Source of the DNA: an uncultured Opitutia bacterium
Lineage (GTDB): Bacteria; Verrucomicrobiota; Verrucomicrobiia; Opitutales; Puniceicoccaceae
Assembly: GCA_913056175.1 (NCBI GenBank)
Contig: CAJXLM010000005.1
Coordinates: forward strand, 1-64,000
DNA: 64,000 nucleotides
Reading direction: 5' to 3'
Positions 16,919 through 25,812 of the stretch are shown here, in pieces. The notes under the pieces are model-generated. The model did not search any database, was not told the DNA's origin, and saw nothing but the letters and a program-made list of their open reading frames with translations. How positions within the stretch are numbered: the first letter of the stretch is position 1; each line of letters begins with the position of its first letter. A program made the position numbers and the translations under genes.

Positions 16919-18655
16919 CTACGCGGATGGGGGCCCGCTGTCAAAAGAGCCCGTCGTCGGCACCAGCGCTCCGGCGGCCTTCCCAAGGCCCGCGGCGTCC
17001 TCCCCCACCGTGGCGGTAGGTCCCGCAAAGGGAAAGTCGCTGCCCTCCCCCACACGCACGACCGGAACCCCGAGGGCATTCGCCAGCAAGAGCACCGGGC
17101 CCTCCCGGCCGACCACCAGCCGGACGGATTGGAGGATCTCCAGGCCCCGACCGATTCCCTCCGCGAAACAGACCTCGCCCCGGCGGGCGAGAAGCGGAGC
17201 CTCCGGGAACCGGTCCCGGAGCTCCCCCTCCCATGTCCGGGCGAGGTCCGTGGCCTCCTCGGCGAGAAGCAGGACCGGTCCCTCCGCGGCCGTCGGGGAG
17301 CGCCCGGGCAGGACCTCCCGCGAGGGCTCCTCCTCGAGCCCGTGCCCCCGGAGGAAGGCCACCACTTCCTCCAGCGAAAACCCGTCCCTTCCCCGCTCCC
17401 GCCGGAACTGTTGGCCCGCCCCCGTCCAGCGCATCTCGCGGGCGATCTCCGGCCGTTCCCCGAGATCGAAGGCGGCATCCGCGTAGAGCGCACGCAGGTC
17501 GCGCAGGGCCAACCGCCGCCGCCCGACATGTTCCTCCAGCGGAAAGAACCGGTCCACCGGGAGGGCCAGCGCGTGCACCAGGGAGCCGAGCGCCGCCGGA
17601 TAGAGTCCCCACAGCTGCACCTCCGGCCGCCCCCGTCGCACCGCCCGCAGCCACGGCAGCAGACGCAGCAGGTGGAGCGGGCTCTCCGGGAGGAAAAGCA
17701 GGAAGCGGTCGGCCCGGGGGCGGCCCGGCTCCGGATAGAGGCGGGGCTCCCGACCCGGCCGCTGCTTCGGCGGGCGCACCCGGAGGATCCGGTCGGGCTG
17801 GAGCTGCGCCTTCCAGAAACGGTGCATCCAGAGCCAGTCGGTCTCCCAGTCGGGATCGGTGCGAACGCGCTCGTCGAAAAAGGTGAGGAAGCGGTCGACC
17901 ACCGTCCCTTCCGCCGCGCTCCCGCCCAGCTCCCGCAGGTGCAGACGGCCCCGGAGAAAGCCCGTGCGCTCGATCCAGGCGACCGCCACCCGGTCCGCCG
18001 GCACCGATCGCGCCAGCACATCGGGCAGGGCGGAGACCGCCGCCGTGCGCCCCGCCGCCGTGGCAAGGATTCCCCGGCGGCCGGCGCTCTGGTCGGCCAG
18101 CACCACCAGCGTGCCCCCCTCCCCGAGGAAAGTGCGCACGGCGGCGAGGGGCTCCCGCCGCGAGAAGAGGCGCATTCCCCAGCGCGCCCGGCTCTCCCGC
18201 AGCCAGCGGTCCAGACCGGGCGAGCCGAGGGGACGGTAGAGGGAGCCGAGAGGGCTGAGGTCGGCTCCGGCAGCCACCGGGGCAGCGGTGGCCATCTCCA
18301 TGAGGGCGGTGTGCGGGAGGAGGACAAGGGCCCCCTGCTCGCGGCGGAACCAGGCCCGCCAGAAATCGTCCAGGGCGGATCCGTCGATGAATTCCCCCAA
18401 TCGGGAGGGATCGAGCCGGGTCATCCGCAGCGACCAGAGGCCCCACTCGACGATGCGGCGGCCCTGCGTCCGGGCGAGTCGACGGATCTCCCGCGGCGAT
18501 TTTTCCGGGTAGGCGTGGCTCAGGTTGTTGCGGACTGCCCAGCGGCGGCCGGGCAGGAGCAGCACGACTGGCCCGAGCAGGAAGGGCAGCCGCCGGAGGA
18601 CCGCCTCCGGGAGCAGGCCCACGAGCCCGGCGAGCAGGCGGGCAAGCGCGCTCAA
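16919..18655 (-). CDS. LpxL-type lysophospholipid acyltransferase fused to GT9-like domain
   Basis: A 578-residue protein with two parts. Residues 1 to about 290 resemble lipid A late acyltransferases: a hydrophobic N-terminus (LLPEAVLRRLPFLLGPVVLL), RNNLSHAYPEKSPREIRRLA and the HX4E catalytic motif in LPHTALMEMA (His115, Glu120), then LADQSAGRRG. From about 320 onward, FLLFLPESPLHLLRLLPWL and a Rossmann-like half ending VVGREGPVLLLANALGVPVV resemble family 9 glycosyltransferases (heptosyltransferases). A membrane-associated role in acylating and perhaps glycosylating the lipid A region is inferred. The fusion is unusual; the C-terminal assignment is the weaker one. It is followed by the oxidoreductase gene. 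Confidence 0.75.
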   Translation of the reverse strand: MSALARLLAGLVGLLPEAVLRRLPFLLGPVVLLLPGRRWAVRNNLSHAYPEKSPREIRRLARTQGRRIVEWGLWSLRMTRLDPSRLGEFIDGSALDDFWRAWFRREQGALVLLPHTALMEMATAAPVAAGADLSPLGSLYRPLGSPGLDRWLRESRARWGMRLFSRREPLAAVRTFLGEGGTLVVLADQSAGRRGILATAAGRTAAVSALPDVLARSVPADRVAVAWIERTGFLRGRLHLRELGGSAAEGTVVDRFLTFFDERVRTDPDWETDWLWMHRFWKAQLQPDRILRVRPPKQRPGREPRLYPEPGRPRADRFLLFLPESPLHLLRLLPWLRAVRRGRPEVQLWGLYPAALGSLVHALALPVDRFFPLEEHVGRRRLALRDLRALYADAAFDLGERPEIAREMRWTGAGQQFRRERGRDGFSLEEVVAFLRGHGLEEEPSREVLPGRSPTAAEGPVLLLAEEATDLARTWEGELRDRFPEAPLLARRGEVCFAEGIGRGLEILQSVRLVVGREGPVLLLANALGVPVVRVGEGSDFPFAGPTATVGEDAAGLGKAAGALVPTTGSFDSGPPSA

Positions 18656-18695
18656 CGCCCCCTCCTTCTCCCGGCCCCCGCGTCCTCTCCCCTCC

Positions 18696-19670
18696 TCAGA
18701 TCCATCCCTTCTTGCGGAAGAACCAGTAGGGCAGGACCGCGCTGGCCAGCATCAGCACGAGGGAGAGCGGAAATCCCAGCGGGGTCTCCAGGCCTGGCAT
18801 GAACTTGAAATTCATCCCGTACATGCTCGCCACCACCGTCGGCGGCAGGAAGATGACGGCGGCGATCGAGAAGATCTTGATGATCTGGTTCTGCTCGATG
18901 CTGATCAGCCCGAGGATCGCATCGAGATAGAAAGCGATCTTCCCGTCGAGGAAGTGGGCGTGGTCGGTGAGCGCCTGCACGTCCCGGCCGATCCCCTTCA
19001 TGTGGGTGGTCAGGCTGTTCTTCCCGATCCGGCGGATCGGCTCCAGCGAGTAGACGTGCAGGCGGTTCAGCGAGACCAGGCTCTCCCGGATCTTGTTGAG
19101 GATCTCGCTGTTCTGCCCCGTCCGCCGGAGCAGTTCCCGCAGGAGGGTGGTCTGCCGGTCCGCCCGGCGGTCCGCGCTCTCGGCCTGGAAAATTTCCGCG
19201 GAGAGCCGGTCGCAGTTCAGGCCCACCCGCTCGAGGATGTCCGCGAGGCGGTCGACGATCGCGTCGAGGAGGGCACTGAAGACATGGGCCGGCTTCGCCT
19301 CCGCCGGAAACCGACCCTCCAGACGCGAGCGGAACAGGCGGAAGGACTGGTTGTCGATGTAGCGGAGGGTGACGAGGAAACGCGGCGTCAGCACGAAGCT
19401 GACCGGTCCGGTGGTCACCGCGTCGGCCTGGTCCGCGTTGGCCAGCACGGTCGCCGTCACGAAAATGGCATCCTTTTCCACGTACAGCCGACTCGTCGGC
19501 TCAATTTCCTCCATCTCCGGACGCGTCGGGAGTTCGAGCCCGAGCCGCCGGTTGCTCACTGCGATCTCCTCCTCGGTGGGATGGAGGAGGTCCACCCAGT
19601 AGAGCCCGGCCGGATCGATGTCCTCGGCCGCCACGGCCCGGCCGCTCGGTATTGCATAGACGGTCACCAT
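18696..19670 (-). CDS. corA: CorA-family magnesium/divalent cation transporter
   Basis: A 324-residue inner-membrane channel protein. A long cytoplasmic alpha/beta domain is followed by two C-terminal transmembrane helices, with the signature YGMNF at the end of the first ([15 protein letters not shown]) and the basic tail [11 protein letters not shown]. This is the standard CorA layout, pentameric in known members, carrying Mg2+ or other divalent ions inward. Length is normal. It is divergent from menB with a 62-base gap, so their promoters must share that short region. Confidence 0.93.
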   Translation of the reverse strand: MVTVYAIPSGRAVAAEDIDPAGLYWVDLLHPTEEEIAVSNRRLGLELPTRPEMEEIEPTSRLYVEKDAIFVTATVLANADQADAVTTGPVSFVLTPRFLVTLRYIDNQSFRLFRSRLEGRFPAEAKPAHVFSALLDAIVDRLADILERVGLNCDRLSAEIFQAESADRRADRQTTLLRELLRRTGQNSEILNKIRESLVSLNRLHVYSLEPIRRIGKNSLTTHMKGIGRDVQALTDHAHFLDGKIAFYLDAILGLISIEQNQIIKIFSIAAVIFLPPTVVASMYGMNFKFMPGLETPLGFPLSLVLMLASAVLPYWFFRKKGWI

Positions 19671-19732
19671 CCCTCCCGAGGGAAATCGTTCCCCGGCTTG
19701 GCAACCAGCCTAAAAGCGGGCAGGCTGCCGCC

Positions 19733-20560
19733 ATGGACTGGCACTCCGCAGGCACCTACTCCGACATCCTCTACGACAAGGCCGAGGGCATTGCCCGGGT
19801 CACCATCAACCGCCCGGAGCGCCGCAACGCCTTCCGGCCGGAGACCGTCAACCAGATGATCGCCGCCTTCACCGACGCCCGCGAGGACCCGGAAATCGGC
19901 GTGGTCCTCCTGACCGGAGCGGGCCCCCACACCGACGGGAAGTACGCCTTCTGCTCCGGGGGCGACCAGAAGATTCGCGGGGAGGCCGGCTATGTCGACG
20001 AGGGCGGGGTTCCCCGCCTCAATGTACTCGACCTCCAGCGGCTCATCCGCTCGATGCCGAAGGTGGTCATCGCCCTCGTCGCCGGCTACGCGATCGGGGG
20101 TGGCCACGTGCTCCATGTGGTCTGCGACCTGACCCTCGCCGCCGACAACGCCATCTTCGGCCAGACCGGGCCCAAGGTGGGCAGTTTCGATGGTGGATTC
20201 GGGGCCAGCACTCTCGCCCGCAGCGTCGGCCAGAAGAAGGCCCGGGAAATCTGGTACCTCTGCCGCCAGTACGACGCCGGAGAGGCCCTCCAGATGGGCC
20301 TCGTCAACAAGGTCGTCCCCGTGGACCAGCTGGAGGCGGAGGGCGTCCAATGGGCCCGGGAAATCCTTGCGAAGAGCCCCCTCGCCATCCGCTCCCTCAA
20401 GTCCGCCTTCAATGCCGACCTCGACGGCCAGGCCGGAATCCAGGAACTCTCCGGCAACGCCACCCTCCTCTACTACCTCAGCGAGGAAGGCTCGGAGGGG
20501 AAGCGCGCCTTCCTCGAGAAACGGGCCCCCGATTTCCGGCAGTACCCGTGGTTGCCCTGA
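19733..20560 (+). CDS. menB: 1,4-dihydroxy-2-naphthoyl-CoA synthase
   Basis: A 275-residue crotonase-family enzyme that closes the second ring in menaquinone synthesis. MenB features are present: [16 protein letters not shown], the oxyanion segment [48 protein letters not shown], and the C-terminal [18 protein letters not shown], which is specific to MenB rather than to enoyl-CoA hydratases. The ATG at 19733 fits. No other menaquinone gene is in the window. A hairpin at 20598-20614 follows the gene. Confidence 0.93.
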   Translation: MDWHSAGTYSDILYDKAEGIARVTINRPERRNAFRPETVNQMIAAFTDAREDPEIGVVLLTGAGPHTDGKYAFCSGGDQKIRGEAGYVDEGGVPRLNVLDLQRLIRSMPKVVIALVAGYAIGGGHVLHVVCDLTLAADNAIFGQTGPKVGSFDGGFGASTLARSVGQKKAREIWYLCRQYDAGEALQMGLVNKVVPVDQLEAEGVQWAREILAKSPLAIRSLKSAFNADLDGQAGIQELSGNATLLYYLSEEGSEGKRAFLEKRAPDFRQYPWLP

Positions 20561-20597
20561 GAGCGCGGTAGGGGGGATTCGCGGGCCCAACCGGGCC

Positions 20598-20614
20598 GCG
20601 GCGGTGAGCGCCGC
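20598..20614. terminator. short GC hairpin between convergent menB and Dabb genes
   Basis: GCGGCG (20598-20603) and CGCCGC (20609-20614) enclose a GTGAG loop, midway between the two stop codons. No T tract follows on either strand. Confidence 0.4.
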
Positions 20615-20632
20615 TCGGGCGGACTGTCGGCG

Positions 20633-20935
20633 TTAACAATAGTAATCAACCACCGCGGCCTCCGGACCGACCGCGGCCACCAGCTGCTTCGAGGGAATGT
20701 GCTCCGGATGGGCCTGGTAAGCCTCGAGATCCTCCCGCGAGGCAAAGGTGGTCACGAGGACGAGGTCGTAGGCGGCCGCCGAGCGATTGAAGTCCCGCCC
20801 GACCTCGAGGGAGAGAATCTGCGGGATCCTCCCCACCATGTCGTGCAGGGAACGCTCCACCCGGTCGAGGTTCTCCTCGCGCGTGTGGCCGTCCGACTCC
20901 TCGGGAAACCGCCAGAACACAATGTGCTTTACCAT
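20633..20935 (-). CDS. Dabb (stress-responsive A/B barrel) domain protein
   Basis: A 100-residue protein that starts MVKHIVFWRFPEE, the usual Dabb opening with a conserved His in strand 1. It continues with a helix (VERSLHDMVGRIP), LSLEVGRDFNRSAAAYDLVLVTTFASREDL and AYQAHPEHIP. These are the ferredoxin-like strands and the YQxHPxH motif typical of the family. Dabb proteins are dimeric and often of unknown role; some are linked to stress or catalysis in secondary metabolism. The ATG at 20935 is set by the conserved first strand. Confidence 0.88.
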   Translation of the reverse strand: MVKHIVFWRFPEESDGHTREENLDRVERSLHDMVGRIPQILSLEVGRDFNRSAAAYDLVLVTTFASREDLEAYQAHPEHIPSKQLVAAVGPEAAVVDYYC

Positions 20936-21106
20936 GGGGCGGACGCTGACCCCAAAGCCGCCCCAAGTCCATCCCCAAGGCGGGGGCCGGCGGTAGCTGC
21001 CGGGCTTTCGCGGGCACCGCAGGAGCCGGCGAAGGCCCCGGCGGCCCCTGCCCGCACCGGGAGGAAAAGCTTGCTCCCCCCGGGGGATCGCCCACCTTGC
21101 TTTCCC

Positions 21107-21661
21107 ATGAAGATCGGTGAACGACTTCGCGAATGCCGGAAGCGGCGGGGCTTGTCCCTGCGGGCGCTGGCCCAGGCATCGGGGGTGACCGTGGGAGCCC
21201 TCTCCCAGATCGAGAACGACCACTCCTCTCCCTCGGTGAGCACCCTCAAGCGCGTCCTCAATCCCCTCGGCCTCTCCATGGCCGACTTCTTCGGGGAGGT
21301 GGAGCCCCGTCGCCGGGACTGCAACTTCCTCTTCCGGCGCGACGATCTCGTCGACCTGTCCCCGACTGAGGGCCTCCAGCTGCTCAGCCTCCCCCTCGAG
21401 CCGGGTGCGGAGCGGAAAATGCAGGTCCTCGAGGAGACTTACTCCCCAGGAGTCAACACGGGGGAAAAGGCCTACTCGCACAAGGGGGAGGAATGCGGGA
21501 TCTGCCTGGAGGGGTCCGTCGAGCTGACCGTGGATTCCGAGACCGCCATCCTCCGCCCGGGGGATGTCTACTACTTCAACTCGGAGTCCCCCCACCGCTT
21601 CCACAACCCGAACAGCCACCCCGCCCGGCTGATCTCCGTCTGCCTCGCCCACACCTTCTGA
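21107..21661 (+). CDS. XRE-family transcriptional regulator with C-terminal cupin (PuuR-like)
   Basis: A 184-residue DNA-binding protein. Residues 1-62 form a helix-turn-helix: GERLRECRKRRGLSLRALAQ, SGVTVGALSQIEN, SPSVSTLKRVL. Residues about 105-180 form a small cupin: EECGICLEGSVELTVD, LRPGDVYYFNSESPHRFHN. This matches PuuR/SutR-like regulators that sense small amines, amino acids or related ligands through the cupin. It lies directly upstream of a GABA-type aminotransferase gene whose promoter region carries a perfect GTTCAA/TTGAAC palindrome, a plausible operator. The same half-site occurs before both ABC operons further right. Confidence 0.9.
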   Translation: MKIGERLRECRKRRGLSLRALAQASGVTVGALSQIENDHSSPSVSTLKRVLNPLGLSMADFFGEVEPRRRDCNFLFRRDDLVDLSPTEGLQLLSLPLEPGAERKMQVLEETYSPGVNTGEKAYSHKGEECGICLEGSVELTVDSETAILRPGDVYYFNSESPHRFHNPNSHPARLISVCLAHTF

Positions 21662-21760
21662 GCGCGGACCGCGCGCCGGTCCGGGCGGGGGCCCGAGGAG
21701 CGTGGGAGTGGTGGGGGGGGAACCGGGAGGGACCGTTTTTCCAAAAAACGAAACGCGGAC

Positions 21761-21796
21761 TTGTCATGCCACCGCCCCATGTTCAATGTTTTGAAC
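21761..21796 (+). promoter_or_regulatory. candidate promoter and operator of the aminotransferase gene
   Basis: TTGTCA (21761-21766) is followed after 17 bases by CAATGT (21784-21789), a weak -35/-10 pair. The -10 lies inside the perfect palindrome GTTCAATGTTTTGAAC (21781-21796), which ends two bases before the chosen ATG. A second inverted repeat, CGTTTTT/AAAAACG, lies at 21734-21750. A repressor bound here would block transcription. The mRNA would have almost no leader. Confidence 0.5.
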
Positions 21797-21798
21797 AC

Positions 21799-23205
21799 AT
21801 GACCTCCCCAACCTCCGCCCCCACGACCCCATCCCCCTCCATCCAGCTCCGTACCGAGCTTCCCGGTCCCCGGAGCCGGGCGCTCATGGAGCGCCGCCAG
21901 GCGGCCGTCCCGCCCGGCCCCTTCCACGTCACCCCCTTCTTCGTGGCGAAGGCCGAGGGCGCCGTCGTGGAGGACGTCGACGGCAACCGGCTTCTCGACT
22001 TCACCAGCGGGATCGGCGTGACCAATGTGGGGCACGCGCCCGCCGCGGTGGTCGACGCGATCGCGGACCAGTCGGGCCGCTTCCTCCATTCCAGCTTTAA
22101 TGTGGCGCCCTATGAGGGCTACGTGGCGGTGGCCGAGCGGTTGAACGCCCTCGTCCCCAGCCCCGGCCCGAACAAGACCTTCCTCGCCAACTCCGGCTCG
22201 GAGGCCGTGGAAAACGCGATCAAGTTCGCGCGGGCCTACACGAAGCGGCAGGCGATTGTCTGTTTCGACCACGCCTACCACGGCCGCACCTACATGGCGA
22301 TGGCGCTGACCTCGAAGACGCGGCCCTACAAGTACGGGTTCGCCCCCTTCAACCCGGAGGTCTACCGGGCGCCGTTTCCCGACCTCTACCAGGTACCCGG
22401 GGGGCCCCCCACCCACTGTGGCGGCCGTCTTCCCTGTGCCGACGGCCAGCGGCGTTGCGTTTGCGGGGAGGCCCTGCACGCCTTCCGCGAGCTCGTCGAG
22501 GCCCAGATCGGGGAGGACCAGGTCGCGGCGGTGATCATCGAGCCGCAGACCGGGGAGGGTGGCTTCCAGCCGGTGCCGGCCCCCTTCCTGCGGGCTCTCC
22601 AGGACTACTGCCGCCAGCACGGCATTGTCTTCATCCTCGACGAGATCCAGACCGGCTTCGGGCGGACCGGGACCATGGTGGCGGCGGAGCACTCCGGGGT
22701 GGAGCCCGACCTGACCATTCTCGCGAAGGGCCTCGCCGCGGGTATGCCCCTCTCCGCGGTGACCGGCCGCGCGGACATCCTCGACGCCACGCCCGTGGGC
22801 GGAGCCGGGGGCACCTACAGCGGCAACCCGGTGGCCTGCGCGGCCGCCCTCGCCGTGCTCGACGAGTTTGCCGAGGGGAGGATCCTGCCCCACGCGCGCC
22901 GCCTCGGGGAGATCCTCGGGGAGCGCCTGCAGGCCTTCCGCGAGCGTTTTTCCTGCGTGGGCGACGTGCGCGGGCTCGGGCCGATGAAGGCCATGGAGAT
23001 CGTCGCCGACCCGAACACCCGCCAGCCGGACAAGGCCACCACCGGCCGGATCCTGCAGGAAGTGCACCGCCACGGCCTCCTCCTCATGGGGGCCGGCACC
23101 CACGGCAACGTCATCCGCTTCCTCTTTCCCCTCGTCACGACGGAAGCCCAGCTGCACGAGGGACTCGACCTCGTGGAGGCCGCCCTTCGCTCGGTTACCG
23201 ACTGA
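21799..23205 (+). CDS. gabT: class III aminotransferase, 4-aminobutyrate type
   Basis: A 468-residue pyridoxal-phosphate enzyme that moves the amino group of an omega-amino acid, probably GABA, to 2-oxoglutarate. Fold-type I landmarks are clear: NSGSEAVENAIKFAR, FDHAYHGRTYMA, EPQTGEGGF, ILDEIQTGFGRTGTM and the PLP lysine in ILAKGLAAGMPLSAV. I prefer ATG 21799; ATG 21766 is in frame but would place the palindromic operator inside the gene. The regulator gene upstream and the glutamate dehydrogenase gene 37 bases downstream fit a unit that degrades an amine and recycles glutamate. Exact substrate is inferred from family level. Confidence 0.85.
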   Translation: MTSPTSAPTTPSPSIQLRTELPGPRSRALMERRQAAVPPGPFHVTPFFVAKAEGAVVEDVDGNRLLDFTSGIGVTNVGHAPAAVVDAIADQSGRFLHSSFNVAPYEGYVAVAERLNALVPSPGPNKTFLANSGSEAVENAIKFARAYTKRQAIVCFDHAYHGRTYMAMALTSKTRPYKYGFAPFNPEVYRAPFPDLYQVPGGPPTHCGGRLPCADGQRRCVCGEALHAFRELVEAQIGEDQVAAVIIEPQTGEGGFQPVPAPFLRALQDYCRQHGIVFILDEIQTGFGRTGTMVAAEHSGVEPDLTILAKGLAAGMPLSAVTGRADILDATPVGGAGGTYSGNPVACAAALAVLDEFAEGRILPHARRLGEILGERLQAFRERFSCVGDVRGLGPMKAMEIVADPNTRQPDKATTGRILQEVHRHGLLLMGAGTHGNVIRFLFPLVTTEAQLHEGLDLVEAALRSVTD

Positions 23206-23242
23206 GGAAGCCACGCCCGGAACCGACGACTCCCATCCCCCG

Positions 23243-24550
23243 ATGACCGCGAGTCCCCTCCTCTCCCCCGGTCCCGCCACCCCCGGCGCGGATCCCTCCG
23301 GCCCCCTCTACGAATCGGCCGTCGCGCGAGTGCGTGCGGCCGCCGAGGAGGTCGGCAGCCTCCGCGAGGTCGCCCTCATCCTCAGCGAACCGAAGAACGA
23401 GATCGTCGTCCACTGCCCCGTCCGCCGCGACGATGGCCGCTGGGAACTGCTCGAGGGCTACCGTGTCCAGCACAACAACATCCTCGGCCCCTACAAGGGC
23501 GGCATCCGCTACCACCCGGAGGTCAGCCTCGGGGACGTGAAGACCCTGGCCCTGCTCATGACCCTGAAGTGCGCCCTCTACCAACTCCCCTTCGGCGGGG
23601 CGAAGGGCGGGCTCAAGCTGGACCCGGCCGCGCGCAGCCCCTCCGAGCTCATGCGGGCGACCCGGCGGTTCACCTCGGCGCTCGGGGTGAACATCGGCCC
23701 GGACTACGACATCCCGGCCCCCGACATGGGAACCAACGCCCAGGTCATGGCCTGGATGGCGGACACTTACATCAACTTTGCCGAGATCAGCCAGAAGGTG
23801 AGCGCCCGCGGGGTGGTCACCGGCAAGCCGCTCTCCTTCGGGGGCTGTGCCGGCCGGGAGTCGGCCACCGGCCAGGGCGTCGTCAACGTTCTCCGGGTCC
23901 TCCTGCCCGGCCGCGGCGAGAGCCTCCGCGGGCAGACCGCGGCCCTCCTCGGCTTCGGGAATGTCGGCTCCTGGACCGCCCGCCTCCTCGAGGCGGAGGG
24001 CGCCCGGGTGGTCGCCGTGCTCGACCATACCGGCGGGGTCCGGCGGGCCGAGGGCCTCGATTGCGCGGCCCTCGCCCGGTACGCCGCCGAGCACCGCGGC
24101 GTGGCCGGCTTCTCCGGGGGCGAGCCCCTCGCGGAAGAGGCCTTCTACCGCACGCCGGTCGACCTGATGATCCCGGCCGCCCTCGAACAGATGATCGACG
24201 CCGAGCGGGCCGACTGGCTCGCCTGTCGTTATCTCGTGGAGGCCGCCAACGCCCCGACGACCCCCGCGGCGGAGGATCTCCTCCAGCAGCGCGGCGTGGA
24301 AATCCTCCCGGCCATCCTCTGCAACGCCGGCGGAGTCGTAGTGAGCTACCTCGAGTGGCGGCAGAACCGCGAGGCGGAGACCTGGGAGGAGGCCACCGTC
24401 CAGCGCCACCTTTGGACCCGCGTCGAGCGTACCGCCGACCGGGTGCTCCAACGCTCCTCCCGTACCGGCCAGTCCCTCCGCACGGCTGCCTACGCGGAAG
24501 CCCTCGAGCACCTCAGCGAGGTCTACCAGGCCCGCAGCGTGTTTCCCTGA
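23243..24550 (+). CDS. gdhA: glutamate dehydrogenase (Glu/Leu/Phe/Val dehydrogenase family)
   Basis: A 435-residue cytosolic enzyme converting glutamate reversibly to 2-oxoglutarate and ammonium with NAD(P). It holds GYRVQHNNILGPYKGGIRYH, the catalytic lysine motif LPFGGAKGG, PAPDMGTNAQVMAWM, the Rossmann motif GFGNVGSWTA and VEAANAPTTPAA. Size fits the hexameric class of about 420-450 residues. It follows the aminotransferase gene at a 37-base gap in the same direction, so glutamate formed by transamination could be returned to 2-oxoglutarate. Cofactor preference cannot be fixed by eye. Confidence 0.93.
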   Translation: MTASPLLSPGPATPGADPSGPLYESAVARVRAAAEEVGSLREVALILSEPKNEIVVHCPVRRDDGRWELLEGYRVQHNNILGPYKGGIRYHPEVSLGDVKTLALLMTLKCALYQLPFGGAKGGLKLDPAARSPSELMRATRRFTSALGVNIGPDYDIPAPDMGTNAQVMAWMADTYINFAEISQKVSARGVVTGKPLSFGGCAGRESATGQGVVNVLRVLLPGRGESLRGQTAALLGFGNVGSWTARLLEAEGARVVAVLDHTGGVRRAEGLDCAALARYAAEHRGVAGFSGGEPLAEEAFYRTPVDLMIPAALEQMIDAERADWLACRYLVEAANAPTTPAAEDLLQQRGVEILPAILCNAGGVVVSYLEWRQNREAETWEEATVQRHLWTRVERTADRVLQRSSRTGQSLRTAAYAEALEHLSEVYQARSVFP

Positions 24551-24642
24551 GGGAGGCACGGACCACCGCAGGCGGTGGGAATACCGAGTTCGGCCGATGC
24601 GGGCTCCCTCGCCTCTGCCATCACTTCGGACTCTTTCTGGCT

Positions 24643-24660
24643 CCCGGTGGAGCCACCGGG
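24643..24660. terminator. 18-bp palindrome downstream of gdhA
   Basis: CCCGGTGGAGCCACCGGG is a near-continuous palindrome with 8-bp arms around AG, some 90 bases after the gdhA stop. It can fold as a tight hairpin or serve as a protein site. It lies in a 390-base spacer (24551-24940) that otherwise contains only the promoter region of the next operon. Confidence 0.35.
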
Positions 24661-24904
24661 GGACCGGAAAGTGCCGGGAACGGTTTCGCCCCCTCGGATT
24701 CTCCGCTGTCTCCACCAAAACCGCAGGGAACCCCCCCGGGGCCGTGCGGGTGCGTACCCTCCCCTGCGAGGACTCGTCCGATCCGCGCAGGGAGCCCGGC
24801 AGGACGGCCCTTTCGTTTAATTTTTTCGCATGTTCCCCGCCGGGTTCCTTCTCCGTATCGGGTTTTGCGGCCCAAAAAAGCCGCGTTTTTGGAAAAAAAC
24901 TGGC

Positions 24905-24940
24905 TTGACCCACCCCGCAACGTTCAAAATAAATAACACC
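24905..24940 (+). promoter_or_regulatory. leader/promoter of the amino-acid ABC operon, shared with the TorT-like operon
   Basis: TTGACC (24905-24910) lies 12 bases before GTTCAAAA (24922-24929), which starts 19 bases before ATG 24941. The same elements at the same distances precede the gene at 42182 on the other strand. An AT-rich AATAAA 17 bases after TTGACC may be the -10. No Shine-Dalgarno sequence is present. An inverted repeat CCAAAAA/TTTTTGG lies upstream at 24872-24892. Confidence 0.6.
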
Positions 24941-25750
24941 ATGACTACGCAACTACCCCCCCCAAACAGGATCCTCACCACCCTCAAGCACGCAGCCCTC
25001 TCCGGCGCAGTCTTCGTCTTGTCCGGACTCGCCGCCGGCAACGTGGCCGCCGCTGATGAACTGGAAACCATCGAGGAGCGCGGCGTGATTCGTATCGCCA
25101 TGAGCGGCGCCTACCCACCGTTCAACTTTGTCAACGAGCAGAACGAGGTCGTCGGTTTCGATCCCGCGATTGGCGAAGCGATTGCCGAGCGCCTCGGGGT
25201 CGAGGCGGAAATCGTGACCACCGCTTGGGACGGCATCATCGCCGGCCTTCTCGCCCGCAAGTACGATGCGATTGTTGGCTCGATGACGATCACGGATGAG
25301 CGCGAGGAGGTCGTCGACTTCGTGGGCCCGTACTACACTTCCAAGCGCGCCGTGTTCACTCGGCCGGACAGCGGCATCACCAGTGTTTCCCAACTGGACG
25401 ATGCCAAAGTGGGAGCAACCTTGGGCGAGACCCACGAGAAATGGGCGCGCGATCAGGGCTACACCGTGCGCACCTACAAGGGAATGCCGGAACTCTTGCT
25501 CGAATTGCAGAATGGCCGGATCGATGTTCTCGTCGCCGATTCCATCGCCGTAATTCTCGCCATGAAGCAGAGTGGCTATGAATTCGAGATGGTGGACGAC
25601 CTGGAAACGGAGACCACCGAGATCGGGATTGCCCTCCGTAAAGGGAATCCGGAGCTGGCGCGAGCCATGCAGGAGGCCCTCGATTCTGTGATGGCCGACG
25701 GCACCTATCTGACCATCGCCGAGGAATGGGTCGGCGGTGACATTCGCTGA
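24941..25750 (+). CDS. polar amino-acid ABC transporter substrate-binding protein
   Basis: A 269-residue exported solute-binding protein of family 3. The N-terminus has a signal peptide (ALSGAVFVLSGLAAGNVAAA). The mature part has RIAMSGAYPPFNFV, VGFDPAIGEAIAERLGV, WDGIIAGLLARKYDAIVGSM, FVGPYYTSK and a C-terminal IAEEWVGGDIR, as in glutamine/cystine/arginine-binding proteins. The ligand is probably a small polar amino-acid-like molecule. It opens the operon that continues to the thiolase. Its first residues MTTQLPP resemble those of the unrelated binding protein at 42182 (MRTQLPP), part of the shared leader described under findings. Confidence 0.93.
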   Translation: MTTQLPPPNRILTTLKHAALSGAVFVLSGLAAGNVAAADELETIEERGVIRIAMSGAYPPFNFVNEQNEVVGFDPAIGEAIAERLGVEAEIVTTAWDGIIAGLLARKYDAIVGSMTITDEREEVVDFVGPYYTSKRAVFTRPDSGITSVSQLDDAKVGATLGETHEKWARDQGYTVRTYKGMPELLLELQNGRIDVLVADSIAVILAMKQSGYEFEMVDDLETETTEIGIALRKGNPELARAMQEALDSVMADGTYLTIAEEWVGGDIR

Positions 25751-25812
25751 TCCCTCCCAAGCCTTACCGGGGTGCGCCCGCGCGGCGCACCCCGGTCTTC
25801 TCCCGTCGCCCG

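Noticed and set aside
15227-18802. Open frame of about 1191 codons on the plus strand
   Set aside because: It is the antisense of three recognisable genes and has no domain of its own.
19733-20560. Menaquinone biosynthesis operon
   Set aside because: Only menB is present; the surrounding genes belong to other processes.
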